Notes under the pieces: model-generated
What the model was told of the DNA's origin: nothing
What the model saw: only the letters and a program-made list of their open reading frames with translations
Database searches by the model: none
Position numbers and translations under genes: made by a program
Part shown: piece by piece, positions 27,198 through 39,007 of the stretch
Position numbering within the stretch: the first letter of the stretch is position 1
How the letters are laid out: every line of letters starts with the position of its first letter
DNA from: NORP233 sp050186825
GTDB taxonomy: Bacteria > Planctomycetota > J058
DNA: 64,000 nt
Reading direction: 5' to 3'
Assembly: GCA_050186825.1 (NCBI GenBank)
Contig: JBFWYD010000015.1
Coordinates: 101,865-165,864 of the forward strand

Positions 27198-27282
27198 CAG
27201 CCTATTCTCTGGTGTGGCCTGGCGCCTGATCGGGGGGCGTCAGCCTATTCTCTAGTGTGGCCTGGTGCCCGATCGGGGGCGT
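27198..27282. repeat. Two tandem copies of a 42-43-bp repeat upstream of the methyltransferase
   Basis: CAGCCTATTCTCTGGTGTGG begins at 27198 and recurs at 27241 with one change (CTAGTG). The copies continue through CCTGGCGCC/CCTGGTGCC and GATCGGGGG. The repeat lies about 75-160 bp upstream of the methyltransferase start codon, where regulatory sites are expected; a third partial copy begins at 27283. Confidence 0.6.
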
Positions 27283-27374
27283 CAGCTTCCAGGCAGCTCT
27301 GGCGAAGGGTCGCGGCTCCGAGCTGCACACAGGGCGCTCCCGACGCGCGCGACACGGCGCTCGGAGTCGCTACC

Positions 27375-27402
27375 CTTCGTCAGAGCTGCTTCGTCAGAGC
27401 TG
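27375..27402. repeat. 14-bp tandem duplication across the kinase stop codon
   Basis: CTTCGTCAGAGCTG occurs twice in direct succession (27375-27388, 27389-27402). The second copy contains the stop codon of the kinase gene (minus strand, 27394-27396), so the duplication left a second in-frame-like stop triplet downstream. It looks like a recent slippage event. Confidence 0.55.
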
Positions 27403-28836
27403 CTCGAGGACCGTCCGCAGGGTGAGGCGCAGGAGCTGGTCGAACTGGGGGGGCGGGTAGCGCGCCTCGAGCTCCTTGAGCGGCGCCGGCGGCGCGCCCA
27501 GGCGCTGGCAGGCCTGCTGGCAGGCCTGCTGCACGCCGCGCTCGAGCATCTGGTCGACGTGGCGGCCGAGCTCCTGGGCGTCGGTGGGGTTCAGGACCCC
27601 GCGGCGCACGAGCAGCTCTTCGAGGGCCACGCCCGGACGGAGCTCGGCGCCGACGGCCTGGAGCTGGTCGGGGCGCAGCCGACCGGCGCCCTTGAGCGCG
27701 CTCAGGCCGAGGTTGTTGCGCAGGCCCGCCAGCGCCTCGCGGGCGGCGGCCGCGGCGCGCTCGGCCGTGCCGGGGGGGAGCCCCGCGCGCTGGACCAGGA
27801 ACTGGGCGAAGGGGGCGCGCTCGGGCAGGCGCCGCCAGGCGAGCAGGCCGTCCAGGAGCGTGTCGAGCGGATAGACCTGGTGGCGCGCCAGGAGCTTGAC
27901 CAGGAACAGGTCGGTGAAGGGCGGCAGCGCGGAGCCGCCGCCCTCCTCGGGCTCCGGATCGGGCGAGGGCCGGTGCGGCGGGTCGCGGTCGGCGAAGGGC
28001 GCCAGGGCCTGGGCCGCGTCCTGCGCGGTCTGGTAGCGGTCCTTCGGGTCCTTGGCCAGGAGCTTGTTGACCACGACCTCGAGCCCGGGCGGCACGTCGG
28101 GCGCCTTGACCCGGATCGGGATCGGCTCCTTGCGCAGGTGGCACTGCACGATCTGCAGCAGCGTGCCCGAGTTGAAGGGGGTCTGGCCGGTCAGGAGCTC
28201 GTAGCCGGTGATCCCGAGCGAGTAGAGGTCCGCCTGCCCGGTGACCTCCTTCTGTGCCACGAGCTCAGGCGCCATGTACTCGGGCGTGCCCACGATCTGG
28301 TCGGCCATGGTCAAGTTCTGGCCGTCGTCGCTGCGCGCCAGGCCGAAGTCCGCGATCTTGGTCTCGCCGTGCTCGTCGACCATCACGTTGTCGGGCTTGA
28401 TGTCGCGGTGAATGATCCCGGTGGCGTGGACCGGGACGAGGCCCTGCGCGATCCGCTGCAGGTAGTAGGCCGCCGCGCCGGGGCGCATCCGGCCGCCAGG
28501 CTCGGCCGCCAGCACCTTGTCCAGCGACTTGCCGCGGATCAGCTCCATGATCGCGAAGGTGTAGGGCCCGTCCTGGCCGGCGTCGAACACCCGGATCACG
28601 TTTCGGTCGTGGATCGCGGCCAGCGAGCGGACCTCGCGCACGAAGCGACGCACCGCCACCGGGTCCTGCTTTCCCAGCTTGGGGTTCAGGACCTTGACGG
28701 CCACCTCCATGCCCATGCCGGCGTGCTGGGCGCGGAACACAGCGCCCATGGCCCCCTCACCGATCCGCTTCAGGCCCTGGCAGGGGCCGAGCGTCGGGGG
28801 GACCTGAAAGGAGCGACGCGACTTCTGCTTCGCCAC
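27394..28836 (-). CDS. Ser/Thr protein kinase with C-terminal helical domain
   Basis: A 480-residue soluble Hanks-type kinase. The kinase domain comes first (about 16-280): glycine loop GEGAMG, Lys48, HRDIKPDN with Asp145, DFG at 163-165 and APE at about 187-189, all intact. A Pro/Asp-rich linker leads to a helical C-terminal region of about 170 residues, beginning PPFTDLFLVKLLARHQVY and containing FAQFLVQRAGLPP. That segment resembles the N-terminal module of the other kinases in the window. No transmembrane helix is visible. The start is GTG 28834-28836, followed at once by Lys/Arg-rich residues and the kinase fold. The gene follows the zinc-finger regulator gene on the same strand, with 188 bp between. 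Confidence 0.9.
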   Translation of the reverse strand: MAKQKSRRSFQVPPTLGPCQGLKRIGEGAMGAVFRAQHAGMGMEVAVKVLNPKLGKQDPVAVRRFVREVRSLAAIHDRNVIRVFDAGQDGPYTFAIMELIRGKSLDKVLAAEPGGRMRPGAAAYYLQRIAQGLVPVHATGIIHRDIKPDNVMVDEHGETKIADFGLARSDDGQNLTMADQIVGTPEYMAPELVAQKEVTGQADLYSLGITGYELLTGQTPFNSGTLLQIVQCHLRKEPIPIRVKAPDVPPGLEVVVNKLLAKDPKDRYQTAQDAAQALAPFADRDPPHRPSPDPEPEEGGGSALPPFTDLFLVKLLARHQVYPLDTLLDGLLAWRRLPERAPFAQFLVQRAGLPPGTAERAAAAAREALAGLRNNLGLSALKGAGRLRPDQLQAVGAELRPGVALEELLVRRGVLNPTDAQELGRHVDQMLERGVQQACQQACQRLGAPPAPLKELEARYPPPQFDQLLRLTLRTVLEQL

Positions 28837-29024
28837 GGGCGCGAGTGTATCCAGGGTCCCGCGCCCTCGAAACGGAGCGCGGCTCTCGGGAGCGAGAGAG
28901 GGAGGAGAGGCGGCTGGCGCCCGAGTCCCTGTGCTCGGCGCGCCAGCGCTCGCGCCTCTCCGCGGCGTGAGCCTGCCCCTTCACGCCACACCGGCCCCCT
29001 TCGAGCAGGGGCCGGCGCTCGCGA

Positions 29025-29540
29025 CTACACCGCCTCCGCGCTGGAGAGGCCGTCGAGCGCCAGGGGCTGCGCCGGACGGAGCGGCTCGAGGCCGAGCTGG
29101 GTCGGGTCCTCGAGGGCCGCGAGCGCGGGGACGAGCCGGGCCTTGCCGGCGCCGCGCCGCGCGGGCGTGACGTCGATCAGGCGAGCCCGCTTGAGGCTCT
29201 TCACGTAGTCCTTCACCAGCCGGAAGTCCAGGTTGAGCTCGCGGGCCAGCCGGGCCACGCTCCGCTCCCCGTTGATCCAGAGGGTGACGAGGATGTCGCG
29301 CGCGGTCGGCCCGTAGGGATCCACGGCCCGAGCGCCGCGGCGCTCCACCTCCTGGTGCTCGCTCTCCCGCGCGTCGATCCGGGCCTGCACCTCGCGGACG
29401 TAGGGCAGCTCCTCGACGTGCTCCGAGCAGAAGGGCTTCCCCTCCCGCGTCGCCTGCGAGCAGCCGTCTCGTTCACAGTGGCGGGGCTTCTTGCGACCCC
29501 CCACCGGCATCATGAAGTGATTGATCGTCTTCAGGTTCAT
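29025..29540 (-). CDS. Zinc-finger / winged-helix DNA-binding protein
   Basis: A 171-residue protein with two parts. Residues 20-42 form a probable small zinc site, C22-x4-C27-x10-C38-x2-H41. Residues about 75-125 form a winged helix-turn-helix (DPYGPTARDILVTLW, then SVARLARELNLDFRLVKDYVKSL) that should bind DNA. It is probably a transcription regulator; the target is unknown. I chose ATG 29538-29540 because GGAG lies seven bases upstream; in-frame codons upstream are intergenic in character. It sits between two kinase genes on the same strand, so it might be a target or part of their output, which is untested. Confidence 0.75.
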   Translation of the reverse strand: MNLKTINHFMMPVGGRKKPRHCERDGCSQATREGKPFCSEHVEELPYVREVQARIDARESEHQEVERRGARAVDPYGPTARDILVTLWINGERSVARLARELNLDFRLVKDYVKSLKRARLIDVTPARRGAGKARLVPALAALEDPTQLGLEPLRPAQPLALDGLSSAEAV

Positions 29541-29789
29541 CTCGACTCTCCACCTCGCCTCCTCCAGGGGCGCTAAAGGACGCTCCTCCCCAGGAGTAAG
29601 ACCCCGCTCGTGCCCGGTGGTTTCACACCCTCGACGCCGTCCCGGGGGACGACGGCGAAGGGAGAACCCAAGTGTCAATGCTGCTTGAACTTGCGTCGAA
29701 ACAACCGGCCACGAACAGAACCCACCCGTGACCTATACGGGGAGGCGGGGGCCGGCTGTTGGGAAAAAATTCGGGTCGAGGCCGGCGGC

Positions 29790-32700
29790 TCAGTCGCCGC
29801 TGCGGTCGCCGCGACTGCCCCGGTGCTCGCGCCAGCGCCGGCGGCGCTCGTCGCGGTCGGAGGGCTCGCTCGTCTTCTGGCCCTCGTCCCCGTCCTCGGT
29901 CTTCGGGGGCTCGGCGGGCGCGGCGTCCCCGCGCTCCAGCTCGCGCAGCACGGCCTGGAGCCGCCGCGCCGCGTAGGGGCCCGGCTCGAGCTCGAGGACG
30001 CCCTCCACGATCGCGCGCGCCTCGGCCTGCCGCCCGGTCGCCCAGGCGCAGCGCGCCAGCTCCTCGGTCACGTCGATCGTGGGGAGCGCGCGGCCGCGGG
30101 CCATGGGCGAGAGGTGCTCGAGGTGGCGGAACGACGCGCGCATGGCCGCGCGCAGCGGCTGGAGCAGGGCCCAGGCCCCGTCGGCCTCCTGCTGCTCGCG
30201 CAGGGTGCGGGCCGCCTGGATCCCACAGCGCAGGTAGAGGCCCAGCTGCTCGAGCTCCCCCTCGCCCTCGGGGAGGGCCTGCGCCCAGAGCCCGAGCGCC
30301 TCGCGGAAGGGCTCGAGGCCCGAGAAGGGGTCATCGCTGGCGCGGCGGAACAGGAAGCTCGCCAGGAGGTGGCGCGCGAAGCGGCCGCCGTCCTTGGCCG
30401 CGGCCAGGCGCGCGCGCAGATCCTGCTCGATCGCGGCCTGACGGGCGGTCTTCTCCTCTTGCCCCTGGGCGAGGCCGAGGGCGCTGCCCTCGAGCTCGAG
30501 GCAGGTGGCCAGGCTGCCGGCGTCCTGGTGCGGGTCGGCCGCGACGAGGCCCCCGACCTCCTTGGCCAGCGCGACCAGGACCCGGGCCACGGGGCGCCGC
30601 TCGTCCTCGCTCAGGGCGGAGAGGTCGGCCGCCGAGCGGCGCCGGGCGTCGTCCAGGGCCTCGATCAGGTAGCGCGGGGCCACGTCGTCCACCGGGGTCG
30701 CCAGGACCTGGCGGAACTTCTCCAGGTGCGCGGCGGTCTCGGGGACGGCGCGCAGGTGGTCGAGCCCGTCGCTCCACTCGCAGAGGGCGACCAGGCGGCT
30801 GTCCGCGCGCCCGCTCAGCCGGCGCCGCTCCTCCTGCAGCCGCTCGATCGCCTGGCGGGTGCTGGCGCCCCAGCCGCCCGAGCGCGAACCCCGGCGCGGG
30901 AGCGCCCAGGCCACCCCGTAGCGGTAGCGGAACAGGACGTCCTGGAGCTCCTCGCTCGGCGGCTGCTGCCAGGCGAGCTGCGTCAGGAGCGAGGCCGCGT
31001 GCCTGCGCCCGTCCACGCCGTAGGTCAGCCGGTGGTCGAGGCTCACCAGGCGTCGGAGCAGCCCGACGAAGCGCGGCGACTGCCGCGCCTCGCGGGCCTG
31101 CGCCGCGAGCCGGGCCACGGCCTGCTCCGCCATGGCGCAGGCCTGGGGGCCCGCGCCCGCGCGCGGGCCGACCGCCAGCACGCGCGAGAGGGCGTCCAGC
31201 ACGCTCCGCTCGTCGCCCCGGTCGAGGGCCAGGCCGAGGCGCTTCTCCCAGCGCGGGGCCGTGGCCTCGAGCGCGCGCTGCTTGGCGGCGGCCACCTCGT
31301 CCTCGCTCAGGCCGAGCTCGAGGCCGGCCTTGACCGCCGTCTCCAGGCGGCGCTGGTCGCCGAGCGCCCGGCCCTCGCGCGCCGCCGACTCGAGCTCGCC
31401 GCGGAACAGCGCGAACACCGCCCCTGGCGCCAGGGCCTTGGCGGCGGCCGCCAGCTCGGGGTCGCTCGGGTGCGCGCCCAGGAGCTCGTGCGGGTCGGTG
31501 ACGCTCTGGACCTCGAGCTCGAGCAGGCGCAGCAGGCGCAGCCCGGCCCCGCGTGGGCGCTCGCGCTCGAGCGCCGCGAGCACCCCCCGGGCCTGGTCCG
31601 CTTCGCCGCGGCGCAGGAGCAGCCGCGCGTCCACGACCAGGTCGGGGAGCGAGCGGCCGCGGTGCACCTTGGGGACCTGCTCGTCGGCCTTGGCGCTCAG
31701 GAGGCGCAGGGTGGCCCGGCCCAGGCTCGCCGCCTCCTCGAGCTTCGGTTGCAGCCGCGAGCCGGTGACCGCCGCCTCGAGGGCCGTCAGGCGCCGCTCG
31801 AGGTCGGCCGCGTCGGGGGCGCTCCCGGCCGCGAGCCCGCAGCCGTAGGGGAGGAGGACCTGCTCCTCGAAGGCCGCGAAGTCCGCGAGCGCGGTCTGGG
31901 CCCGCCGCTCGGGGAGGAGGATCATGCCCAGCACGCCGCCCGAGACGCCGAGCACGATCGCGCCCGCCAGGCCGAGGCTGAGCGCCAGGCCGCGGTTGCG
32001 CTTGAGCCACTTGCGCGCGCGCTGCCCCGCGCTCGCGGGGCGGGCCTCGACGGGGAGGTCGTCGAGGTAGCGCCCGAGGTCCTCGGCCAGGGCCTGGGCC
32101 GTGGGGTAGCGCGCCTCGGGCTCCTTCTCCAGGCACTTGAGGCAGATCGCCTCGAGGTCCTCGTCCACCTCGGGGCGCACGCTCGAGGGCGCGACCGGGC
32201 CGCGCTCGGCGATCAGCTTGAGCGTCTCGTGGGCCGTGGTGGCCTCGAAGGGCGGGTTGCCCGTGAGCATGGCGTAGAGCGTGCCGCCGATCCCGTAGAC
32301 GTCCGAGCGGCGGTCGATCCGCTTGAGCTCGCCCTTGGCCTGCTCGGGGGGCATGAAGCCGGGCGTGCCCACCCACTGCCCGTCGCGCGTCAGCCCGTGC
32401 CCGCCCTCGAGGTCCTTGGCCAGGCCGAAGTCGGTGACCATGGGCTCGCCGCTCGAGGAGATCAGCACGTTGGCGGGCTTGAGGTCGCGGTGGACGATCT
32501 TGCGCTGGTGCGCGTGCTCGAGCGCCTCGGCGATGGTGCGCGAGATCCGCGCCGCCTCGCGCAGCGGCAGCGGCCCCTGCTGCTTGAGCCGGTCGTGCAG
32601 GTTGACCCCGTCGATCAGGTCCATGACCAGGTAGGGGTCGGGGCCCTCGGTGCCCACGTCGTGCACGCGGACCACGTTGGGGTGGTCGAGCTGGGCCACG

Positions 32701-32870
32701 GTCTGGGCCTCGGCCTCGAAGCGCAGCAACAAGGACGGATCGAGCTGGCCCCCGGTCTTCAAGACCTTGAGCGCGACCTCGCGGCCGAGCTCGGCGTGGC
32801 GGGCCACGTAGACGACCCCCATCCCGCCGCGAGCGAGCTCGCGCACCACGTCGTAGCGGCCGATGCGCAT
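29790..32870 (-). CDS. Transmembrane Ser/Thr protein kinase with long C-terminal helical region
   Basis: A 1026-residue kinase starting at ATG 32868-32870. The kinase domain is N-terminal (about 5-275): ARGGMG loop, Lys35, HRDLKPAN with Asp129, DFG at 147-149, and GTPGFMPPEQAKG, a form common in planctomycete kinases. A juxtamembrane basic segment leads to one transmembrane helix (about 295-319). The outer about 700 residues are helical and Leu/Ala-rich with TPR-like spacing, ending in a short Arg/Asp-rich tail. The kinase should be active inside the cell with the helical part outside as a sensor. It is divergent from the lipoprotein/ResB/CcsA genes, across a 228-bp gap. Confidence 0.92.
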   Translation of the reverse strand: MRIGRYDVVRELARGGMGVVYVARHAELGREVALKVLKTGGQLDPSLLLRFEAEAQTVAQLDHPNVVRVHDVGTEGPDPYLVMDLIDGVNLHDRLKQQGPLPLREAARISRTIAEALEHAHQRKIVHRDLKPANVLISSSGEPMVTDFGLAKDLEGGHGLTRDGQWVGTPGFMPPEQAKGELKRIDRRSDVYGIGGTLYAMLTGNPPFEATTAHETLKLIAERGPVAPSSVRPEVDEDLEAICLKCLEKEPEARYPTAQALAEDLGRYLDDLPVEARPASAGQRARKWLKRNRGLALSLGLAGAIVLGVSGGVLGMILLPERRAQTALADFAAFEEQVLLPYGCGLAAGSAPDAADLERRLTALEAAVTGSRLQPKLEEAASLGRATLRLLSAKADEQVPKVHRGRSLPDLVVDARLLLRRGEADQARGVLAALERERPRGAGLRLLRLLELEVQSVTDPHELLGAHPSDPELAAAAKALAPGAVFALFRGELESAAREGRALGDQRRLETAVKAGLELGLSEDEVAAAKQRALEATAPRWEKRLGLALDRGDERSVLDALSRVLAVGPRAGAGPQACAMAEQAVARLAAQAREARQSPRFVGLLRRLVSLDHRLTYGVDGRRHAASLLTQLAWQQPPSEELQDVLFRYRYGVAWALPRRGSRSGGWGASTRQAIERLQEERRRLSGRADSRLVALCEWSDGLDHLRAVPETAAHLEKFRQVLATPVDDVAPRYLIEALDDARRRSAADLSALSEDERRPVARVLVALAKEVGGLVAADPHQDAGSLATCLELEGSALGLAQGQEEKTARQAAIEQDLRARLAAAKDGGRFARHLLASFLFRRASDDPFSGLEPFREALGLWAQALPEGEGELEQLGLYLRCGIQAARTLREQQEADGAWALLQPLRAAMRASFRHLEHLSPMARGRALPTIDVTEELARCAWATGRQAEARAIVEGVLELEPGPYAARRLQAVLRELERGDAAPAEPPKTEDGDEGQKTSEPSDRDERRRRWREHRGSRGDRSGD

Positions 32871-33042
32871 GCGCCAAGCCTAGCCCGCCCGCCCGGCGCG
32901 CGCAGCCGGGACGGGGCGCGCCCTGTCCCAGGCCCGACTCGCCGCCGCGCGCCGCGCCGGCGCCCGTCGAGGTGACAGCGTGGCGGGTGCGTTAGGGACC
33001 TCCAACCGCCTGCCCTGCGACGCCTTGTCGCAGCCCCGCAGC

Positions 33043-33071
33043 TTTACCGCCTCTGGTGGCCCTGCTAGGGT
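33043..33071 (+). promoter_or_regulatory. Possible sigma-70-type promoter for the cytochrome c operon
   Basis: TTTACC (33043-33048), a 17-bp spacer and TAGGGT (33066-33071) lie 27 bases before ATG 33099. Spacing is ideal but the boxes are only partial matches. Confidence 0.35.
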
Positions 33072-33098
33072 CGCGGCCACCGCTCACCCCGAGGGATC

Positions 33099-34264
33099 AT
33101 GTCCAAGGCCGCATGGGCCGGCCCGCTCTTGCTCCTGTGCCTGACAGGCTGCACGAACGACGGGCCCCAGACCAAGACCGTGGAGATCACCCAGAGCCGG
33201 AAGGCCGCGCCGAGCAAGCCGGCCCGGCCGCTGGGCTCCGCGGCGCGCTTCGGCTTCGGCGGCGGCGGCGGGATGCCGCCCGCGCAGCAGGCGCCCGAGG
33301 AGAACGTCCGGGTCGACCTGGCCTGGCACGCGCCCAGCTCCTGGAAGGAGCTGGGACCGAACGCGATGCGGCTCGTGACCTTCGACCTCGGCCAGGGGGC
33401 CGAGTGCTACGTGGTGCGCCTGCCCGGGCAGGCTGGCGGCGTGGCCGCCAACGTGAATCGCTGGCGCAAGCAGATGGGCCAGCCGCCGCTGTCCTCGGAG
33501 GAGCTCGCCGCCCTGCCCCAGCAGGTGGCCCTGGGCGTGACCGGGATCCTGGCCGAGCTGAGCGGGACCTTCTCCGGCATGGGGGGCGAGGCGCGCGAGG
33601 GCTACAAGATGCTCGGCCTGATCCTCGTCTACCGCGGCTACACGATCTTCGTGAAGCTCACTGGCCCGGCGGCCGTGGTCGACGACAACCGCGGCGGCTT
33701 CCTCTCCTTCTGCCGCTCGCTGCACGACACCGCGGCCGGGGGCGCCCCGCACGCGCACGAGCACGAGGCGCCCGCGCCCACGCCCAGCGACCCGGGCCCG
33801 GTCGGGCCGGCGCCGCCGGCCGCGGACGGGGGGCTGCGCTGGACCAAGCCCGCGGGCTGGGAGGACGAGCAGCAGCCGCGCGCGATGCGCGTGGTCACCT
33901 TCCGCGTCCCGGTCGAGGGCAGCCCCCAGGCCGAGTGTTACGTGAGCGCCCTGGCCGGGCCCGCGGGCGGCGTCGAGGCGAACCTCCAGCGCTGGCGCGG
34001 GCAGCTCGGGCTCGAGCCCCTGGACGCGGCCGGGTTGGCGGCGCTGCCGCGGGTCGAGGTGCTCGGGCAGCGGGTGGCCGTGCTCGAGGCCGTGGGCGCC
34101 TACACCGGAATGAACGGGCCGGCCCAGGGGGGCACCTACCTGATCGGCGCCGTGGTGCCCTCGGCCGAGCAGACCTACTTCGTGAAGCTGATCGCGCCGG
34201 GCGCGGGCAAGCCCGTCCAGCGCGATGCCTTCCTGGCCTTCCTCCAGTCCCTGCGGATCGAACG

Positions 34265-34268
<4 letters not shown>
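33099..34268 (+). CDS. Lipoprotein with two copies of an undescribed domain
   Basis: A 389-residue lipoprotein (LLLCLTGC, lipid-bearing Cys18). After a Lys/Pro-rich linker come two related domains of about 135 residues (roughly 72-210 and 247-389). Each has W-x-x-P-x-x-W near its start, then MR.VTF, AECYV, GGV.AN..RWR.Q, an AYTGM/TFSGM turn, and a closing Y.IFVKL..P strand and FL.FL.SL helix. A similar single domain occurs in the protein at 57.3 kb after the second sigma factor. The function is unknown. It begins the run to ResB and CcsA with ATGA stop/start overlap, so it may assist cytochrome c maturation at the membrane; this is inference from position. Confidence 0.78.
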
Positions 34269-35826
<1,558 letters not shown>

Positions 35827-35830
<4 letters not shown>

Positions 35831-37947
35831 ACGCTCGCACCCCGCTCGTCCTCTGCGCCCTCCTGCCCGCGTCCCTGGCCTGGGCCCAGGACCTCCCGCC
35901 GGGGCATCCCCCGGCCGCCCACGCGGCCTCGCCCCACGCGGGCGCAGCGCCCCTGGACGTGGCCAAGCGCTCGACGCCCTGGCCGGGCGAGGCGCTGCGC
36001 CTGGCCGACTCGCTCCCGATCCAGGAGCGCGGGCGCGTCAAGCCGCTCAAGACCTTCGCCGGCTTCCAGCTGCTCAAGATGAACGGCAAGCGCACGCTCA
36101 AGACGCCCGGGGGCGAGCGCCTCGACCCGGTGGCCTGGCTGCTCGACGTGTGGTTCTTCCCCGCCCAGGCGCGGACCTACGAGCACTTCCGCATCCAGGA
36201 CTCGGACGTGGTCAAGGCGCTCGGGCTCCAGGCCAAGGCCAAGCGCGACTACTACAGCTACGACCACCTCGAGCCCGGGCTGCCGAAGCTGGCCGAGCTG
36301 GCCGAGGCCTACGACCGCAAGGAGCGGATGAAGAAGGGCTCGCTGACCTCGACCGAGCGCGAGACCCTCCAGCTCTACGGCTCGGTCCACGAGTTCGAGC
36401 GCCAGCTCCACTTCCTCGACTTCGCCCGCGAGCGCTACCCGCTCGCCGCCACGGCCGGGCTCAAGCAGGTCTTCGGCGAGGACCCGGGCCCCGGCCTCAG
36501 CCCGGCCCTGGCCAAACTCGACGGGCTGAGCGTCCTGACCACCCTGATCCAGCAGCAGCCGAAGATCCCGCAGGAGCGGGTGCGCGAGGAGCTCGCGGCC
36601 GCGGAGAGCCTGCTCCACGAGCTGCAGCGCGGCGCGTTCAGCGCCCGCGACCAGGCGCTCTGGCCCCCGAACGCCTCGGTCGCCGAGCAGACCGCCTGGA
36701 TCACCCCCTTCAGCGCGCTCCGCGGGCGGATCGCCCAGACCTTCGGCAAGGGGCTGACCCCCGAGCTGCCGGGCTACGGCGTGACCGCGGACCCCATGCA
36801 GGAGCAGCTCGAGGCCCTGCGCCGGCTCGAGGCCATGGAGGCCCACAAGCTCGACCCGCAGGCCTTCCTCGAGGACCTGCGCGGGCTGCACGCCACCGTC
36901 GAGGGCCTGGCGAGCAAGCGCGGCGAGTACTGGAAGGTCCCGCTCGAGGTCCACTACTACCGGCTCGACTGGTTCTACAAGGCCTTGATCGTCTACCTGC
37001 TCGCGCTCCTGCTCCTGCTGACGAGCCTGTTCGTGCCCGCCGGCGAGGGCCAGGGCCTCTGGTCGCAGGGCAAGGCGGGCGCCTACCTCTACCGCGGGGT
37101 CGTGGTCCTGCTCTCGGCGGCGACCCTGCTGGTCGTGATCGGGATCGTGGAGCGCTGCATCATCCGCAGCCGTCCCCCGGTCAGCACCCTCTACGAGACG
37201 ATCCTGTTCATCTCGGCCACGGGCGTCCTGACCGCGCTCGGGATCGAGTGGATCAACCGCCAGCGCGTGGCCCTGAGCGTGGCGACCGTGCTCGGGACCC
37301 TCGGCATGTTCCTGGCCATGAAGTACGAGTTCCGCGAGGCCGTGACCGCGGGCGACACCATGACCAGCCTGGTCGCGGTGCTCGACACCAACTTCTGGCT
37401 GGCGACCCACGTGACCACGGTCACCCTCGGCTACGCGGCGGGGCTGCTCGCGGCCGCGATCGCGCACGTGTGGCTGATCGGCCAGGCGCTCAACCTGCGG
37501 GCCGGCGACCGCGCCTTCTACCGCAGCCTGGCGCGCATGACCTACGGCACGATCTGCTTCGGGCTCCTGTTCTCGGTGGTGGGCACGATCCTGGGCGGGA
37601 TCTGGGCCAACTACTCCTGGGGCCGCTTCTGGGGCTGGGACCCCAAGGAGAACGGGGCGCTCCTGATCGTGCTCTGGGAGCTGGCGACCCTGCACGCCAA
37701 GCTGGGCGGCTACATCCGCGACCTCGGCCTGTGCATCGCGGCCGTGCTCGGCGGGATGGTCGTGGCCTTCTCGTGGTGGGGCGTGAACCTGCTCGGGACC
37801 GGGCTCCACAGCTACGGCTTCACCGACGGCGTGGCCGTGACGCTCAACGCCTTCTACGCGCTCGAGGCCGCCCTGGCCCTGGGCACGGGCCTCGTGATCT
37901 GGGGCCGCCTGGCCGGCGCCCAGGCCGCCGCCGCCTCCGCCGCTTGA
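35827..37947 (+). CDS. ccsA: CcsA/CcsB-type cytochrome c heme lyase with long N-terminal domain
   Basis: A 706-residue protein. The first about 380 residues are extracytoplasmic: a signal peptide (LVLCALLPASLAWA), then LPIQERGRVKPLKTFAGF, a motif found on the long CcsA proteins of Bacteroidota and Planctomycetota, and a helical part. About eight transmembrane helices follow from residue 381. The heme-handling WWD motif reads WGRFWGWDPKE (598-608), flanked by His residues in ATHVTTVTLGYA and TGLHSYGF. It carries heme across the membrane and attaches it to CxxCH sites, for example those of the peroxidase at 12 kb. It is coupled to ResB by ATGA overlap. Confidence 0.92.
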
Positions 37948-37960
37948 GGCGCGCGGCCTG

Positions 37961-38917
37961 ATGCGCGCGATCGCCCAGGCCACCCCGGGTGCCCCCGGGA
38001 CGCTGCGCCTGGAGGAGCTACCCGACCCGGTCCCCCGGCCGGGCGAGCTCCTGCTCGAGGTCGCGGCCGCGGGGATCAACCGGGCCGACCTCCTCCAGCG
38101 CCGCGGCCTCTACCCCGCGCCCCCCGGCGCCAGCCTCCTGCTCGGGCTCGAGGTGGCCGGTCGCGCCCTGAACGCGGCCGGGGGCTTCCAGCCGGGCGAC
38201 GAGGTCATGGCCCTGCTCGCGGGTGGCGGCTACGCCGAGCGCGTGGTGGTCGACCCGCGCCACGCGCTCCCCGTCCCGCGCGCGATCGGGCTCACGGCCG
38301 CCGGCGGCGTGATGGAGGCCTGGATCACGGCCTACCTGAACCTGAGCGAGCTGGGCGGGCTGCGCGCGGGGGAGCGCGTCCTGATCCACGGCGGCAGCGG
38401 CGGGGTGGGCAACGCCGCGCTCCAGTGGGCCGCCCACCTGGGCGCCGAGGTGTGGACCACGGCCAGCGCCCCCAAGCTCGCCCGCTGCCGCGCGCTCGGC
38501 GCCGCGCGCGCCCTCGACCACGCCAGCGAGGACTTCGCGGCCGAGCTCGAGGCCGCGGGCGGCGCGGACCTCATCCTCGACATCCAGGGCGCGCGCTACC
38601 TCGAGCCGAACCTGCGCGCCCTGCGCCCGGACGGCCGCCTGGTGGTGATCGGCCTCCAGGGCGGGACCCGCGCCGAGCTCGACCTCGGCCGCCTCCTGAT
38701 GCGCCGCCTGCGCCTGATCGGCAGCACGCTCCGCGCGCTCGACCCCGAGCGCAAGGCCGGGATCGTGGCCCGCTTCCGCGACCACGTCTGGCCGCTCCTC
38801 GACCAGGGCCGCGTCGAGGTCGGCGTGCACGCCACGCTCCCCCTCGCCGAGGCCGCCGAGGCGCATCGCCTGCTCGAGTCGGGCCAGGTCGTGGGGAAGC
38901 TGCTGCTGGTCGTCTGA
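37961..38917 (+). CDS. NAD(P)H:quinone oxidoreductase, zinc-free MDR family (PIG3-like)
   Basis: A 318-residue medium-chain reductase. The N-terminal GroES-like part contains AAGINRADLLQRRGLYP, which is characteristic of the PIG3/TP53I3 quinone oxidoreductases, and lacks the catalytic-zinc Cys/His residues. The Rossmann part has LIHGGSGGVGNAALQ for NADPH binding and a conserved STLRALDPERKA near the end. It should reduce quinones with NADPH in the cytoplasm. It starts at ATG 37961, 13 bases after the CcsA stop, so it may be the last gene of that transcript; the link to cytochrome maturation is not obvious. Confidence 0.92.
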   Translation: MRAIAQATPGAPGTLRLEELPDPVPRPGELLLEVAAAGINRADLLQRRGLYPAPPGASLLLGLEVAGRALNAAGGFQPGDEVMALLAGGGYAERVVVDPRHALPVPRAIGLTAAGGVMEAWITAYLNLSELGGLRAGERVLIHGGSGGVGNAALQWAAHLGAEVWTTASAPKLARCRALGAARALDHASEDFAAELEAAGGADLILDIQGARYLEPNLRALRPDGRLVVIGLQGGTRAELDLGRLLMRRLRLIGSTLRALDPERKAGIVARFRDHVWPLLDQGRVEVGVHATLPLAEAAEAHRLLESGQVVGKLLLVV

Positions 38918-39007
38918 CCTGAGGCGGCTGGCGCGCGGGAGGCTCGTTTCGTGGAGCGCAGCCTCTCGCAGCCCTCCCTCTCTCTCCTGTCCGAGCGTGG
39001 CCACCCG

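Noticed and set aside
27183..27460. Short plus-strand open frames over the tandem repeat
   Set aside because: They are made of repeat and antisense kinase sequence, have no ribosome-binding site and no protein character.
28880..28930. Similarity of GGCGGCTGGCGC and CTCTCTC-type sequence near 28.9 and 38.95 kb
   Set aside because: The shared pieces are short and in different order, so chance in GC-rich sequence cannot be excluded.
29541..29789. TTGACA at about 29670 on the minus strand as a promoter for the zinc-finger gene
   Set aside because: No acceptable -10 box lies 16-19 bp downstream; the best match is GC-only.
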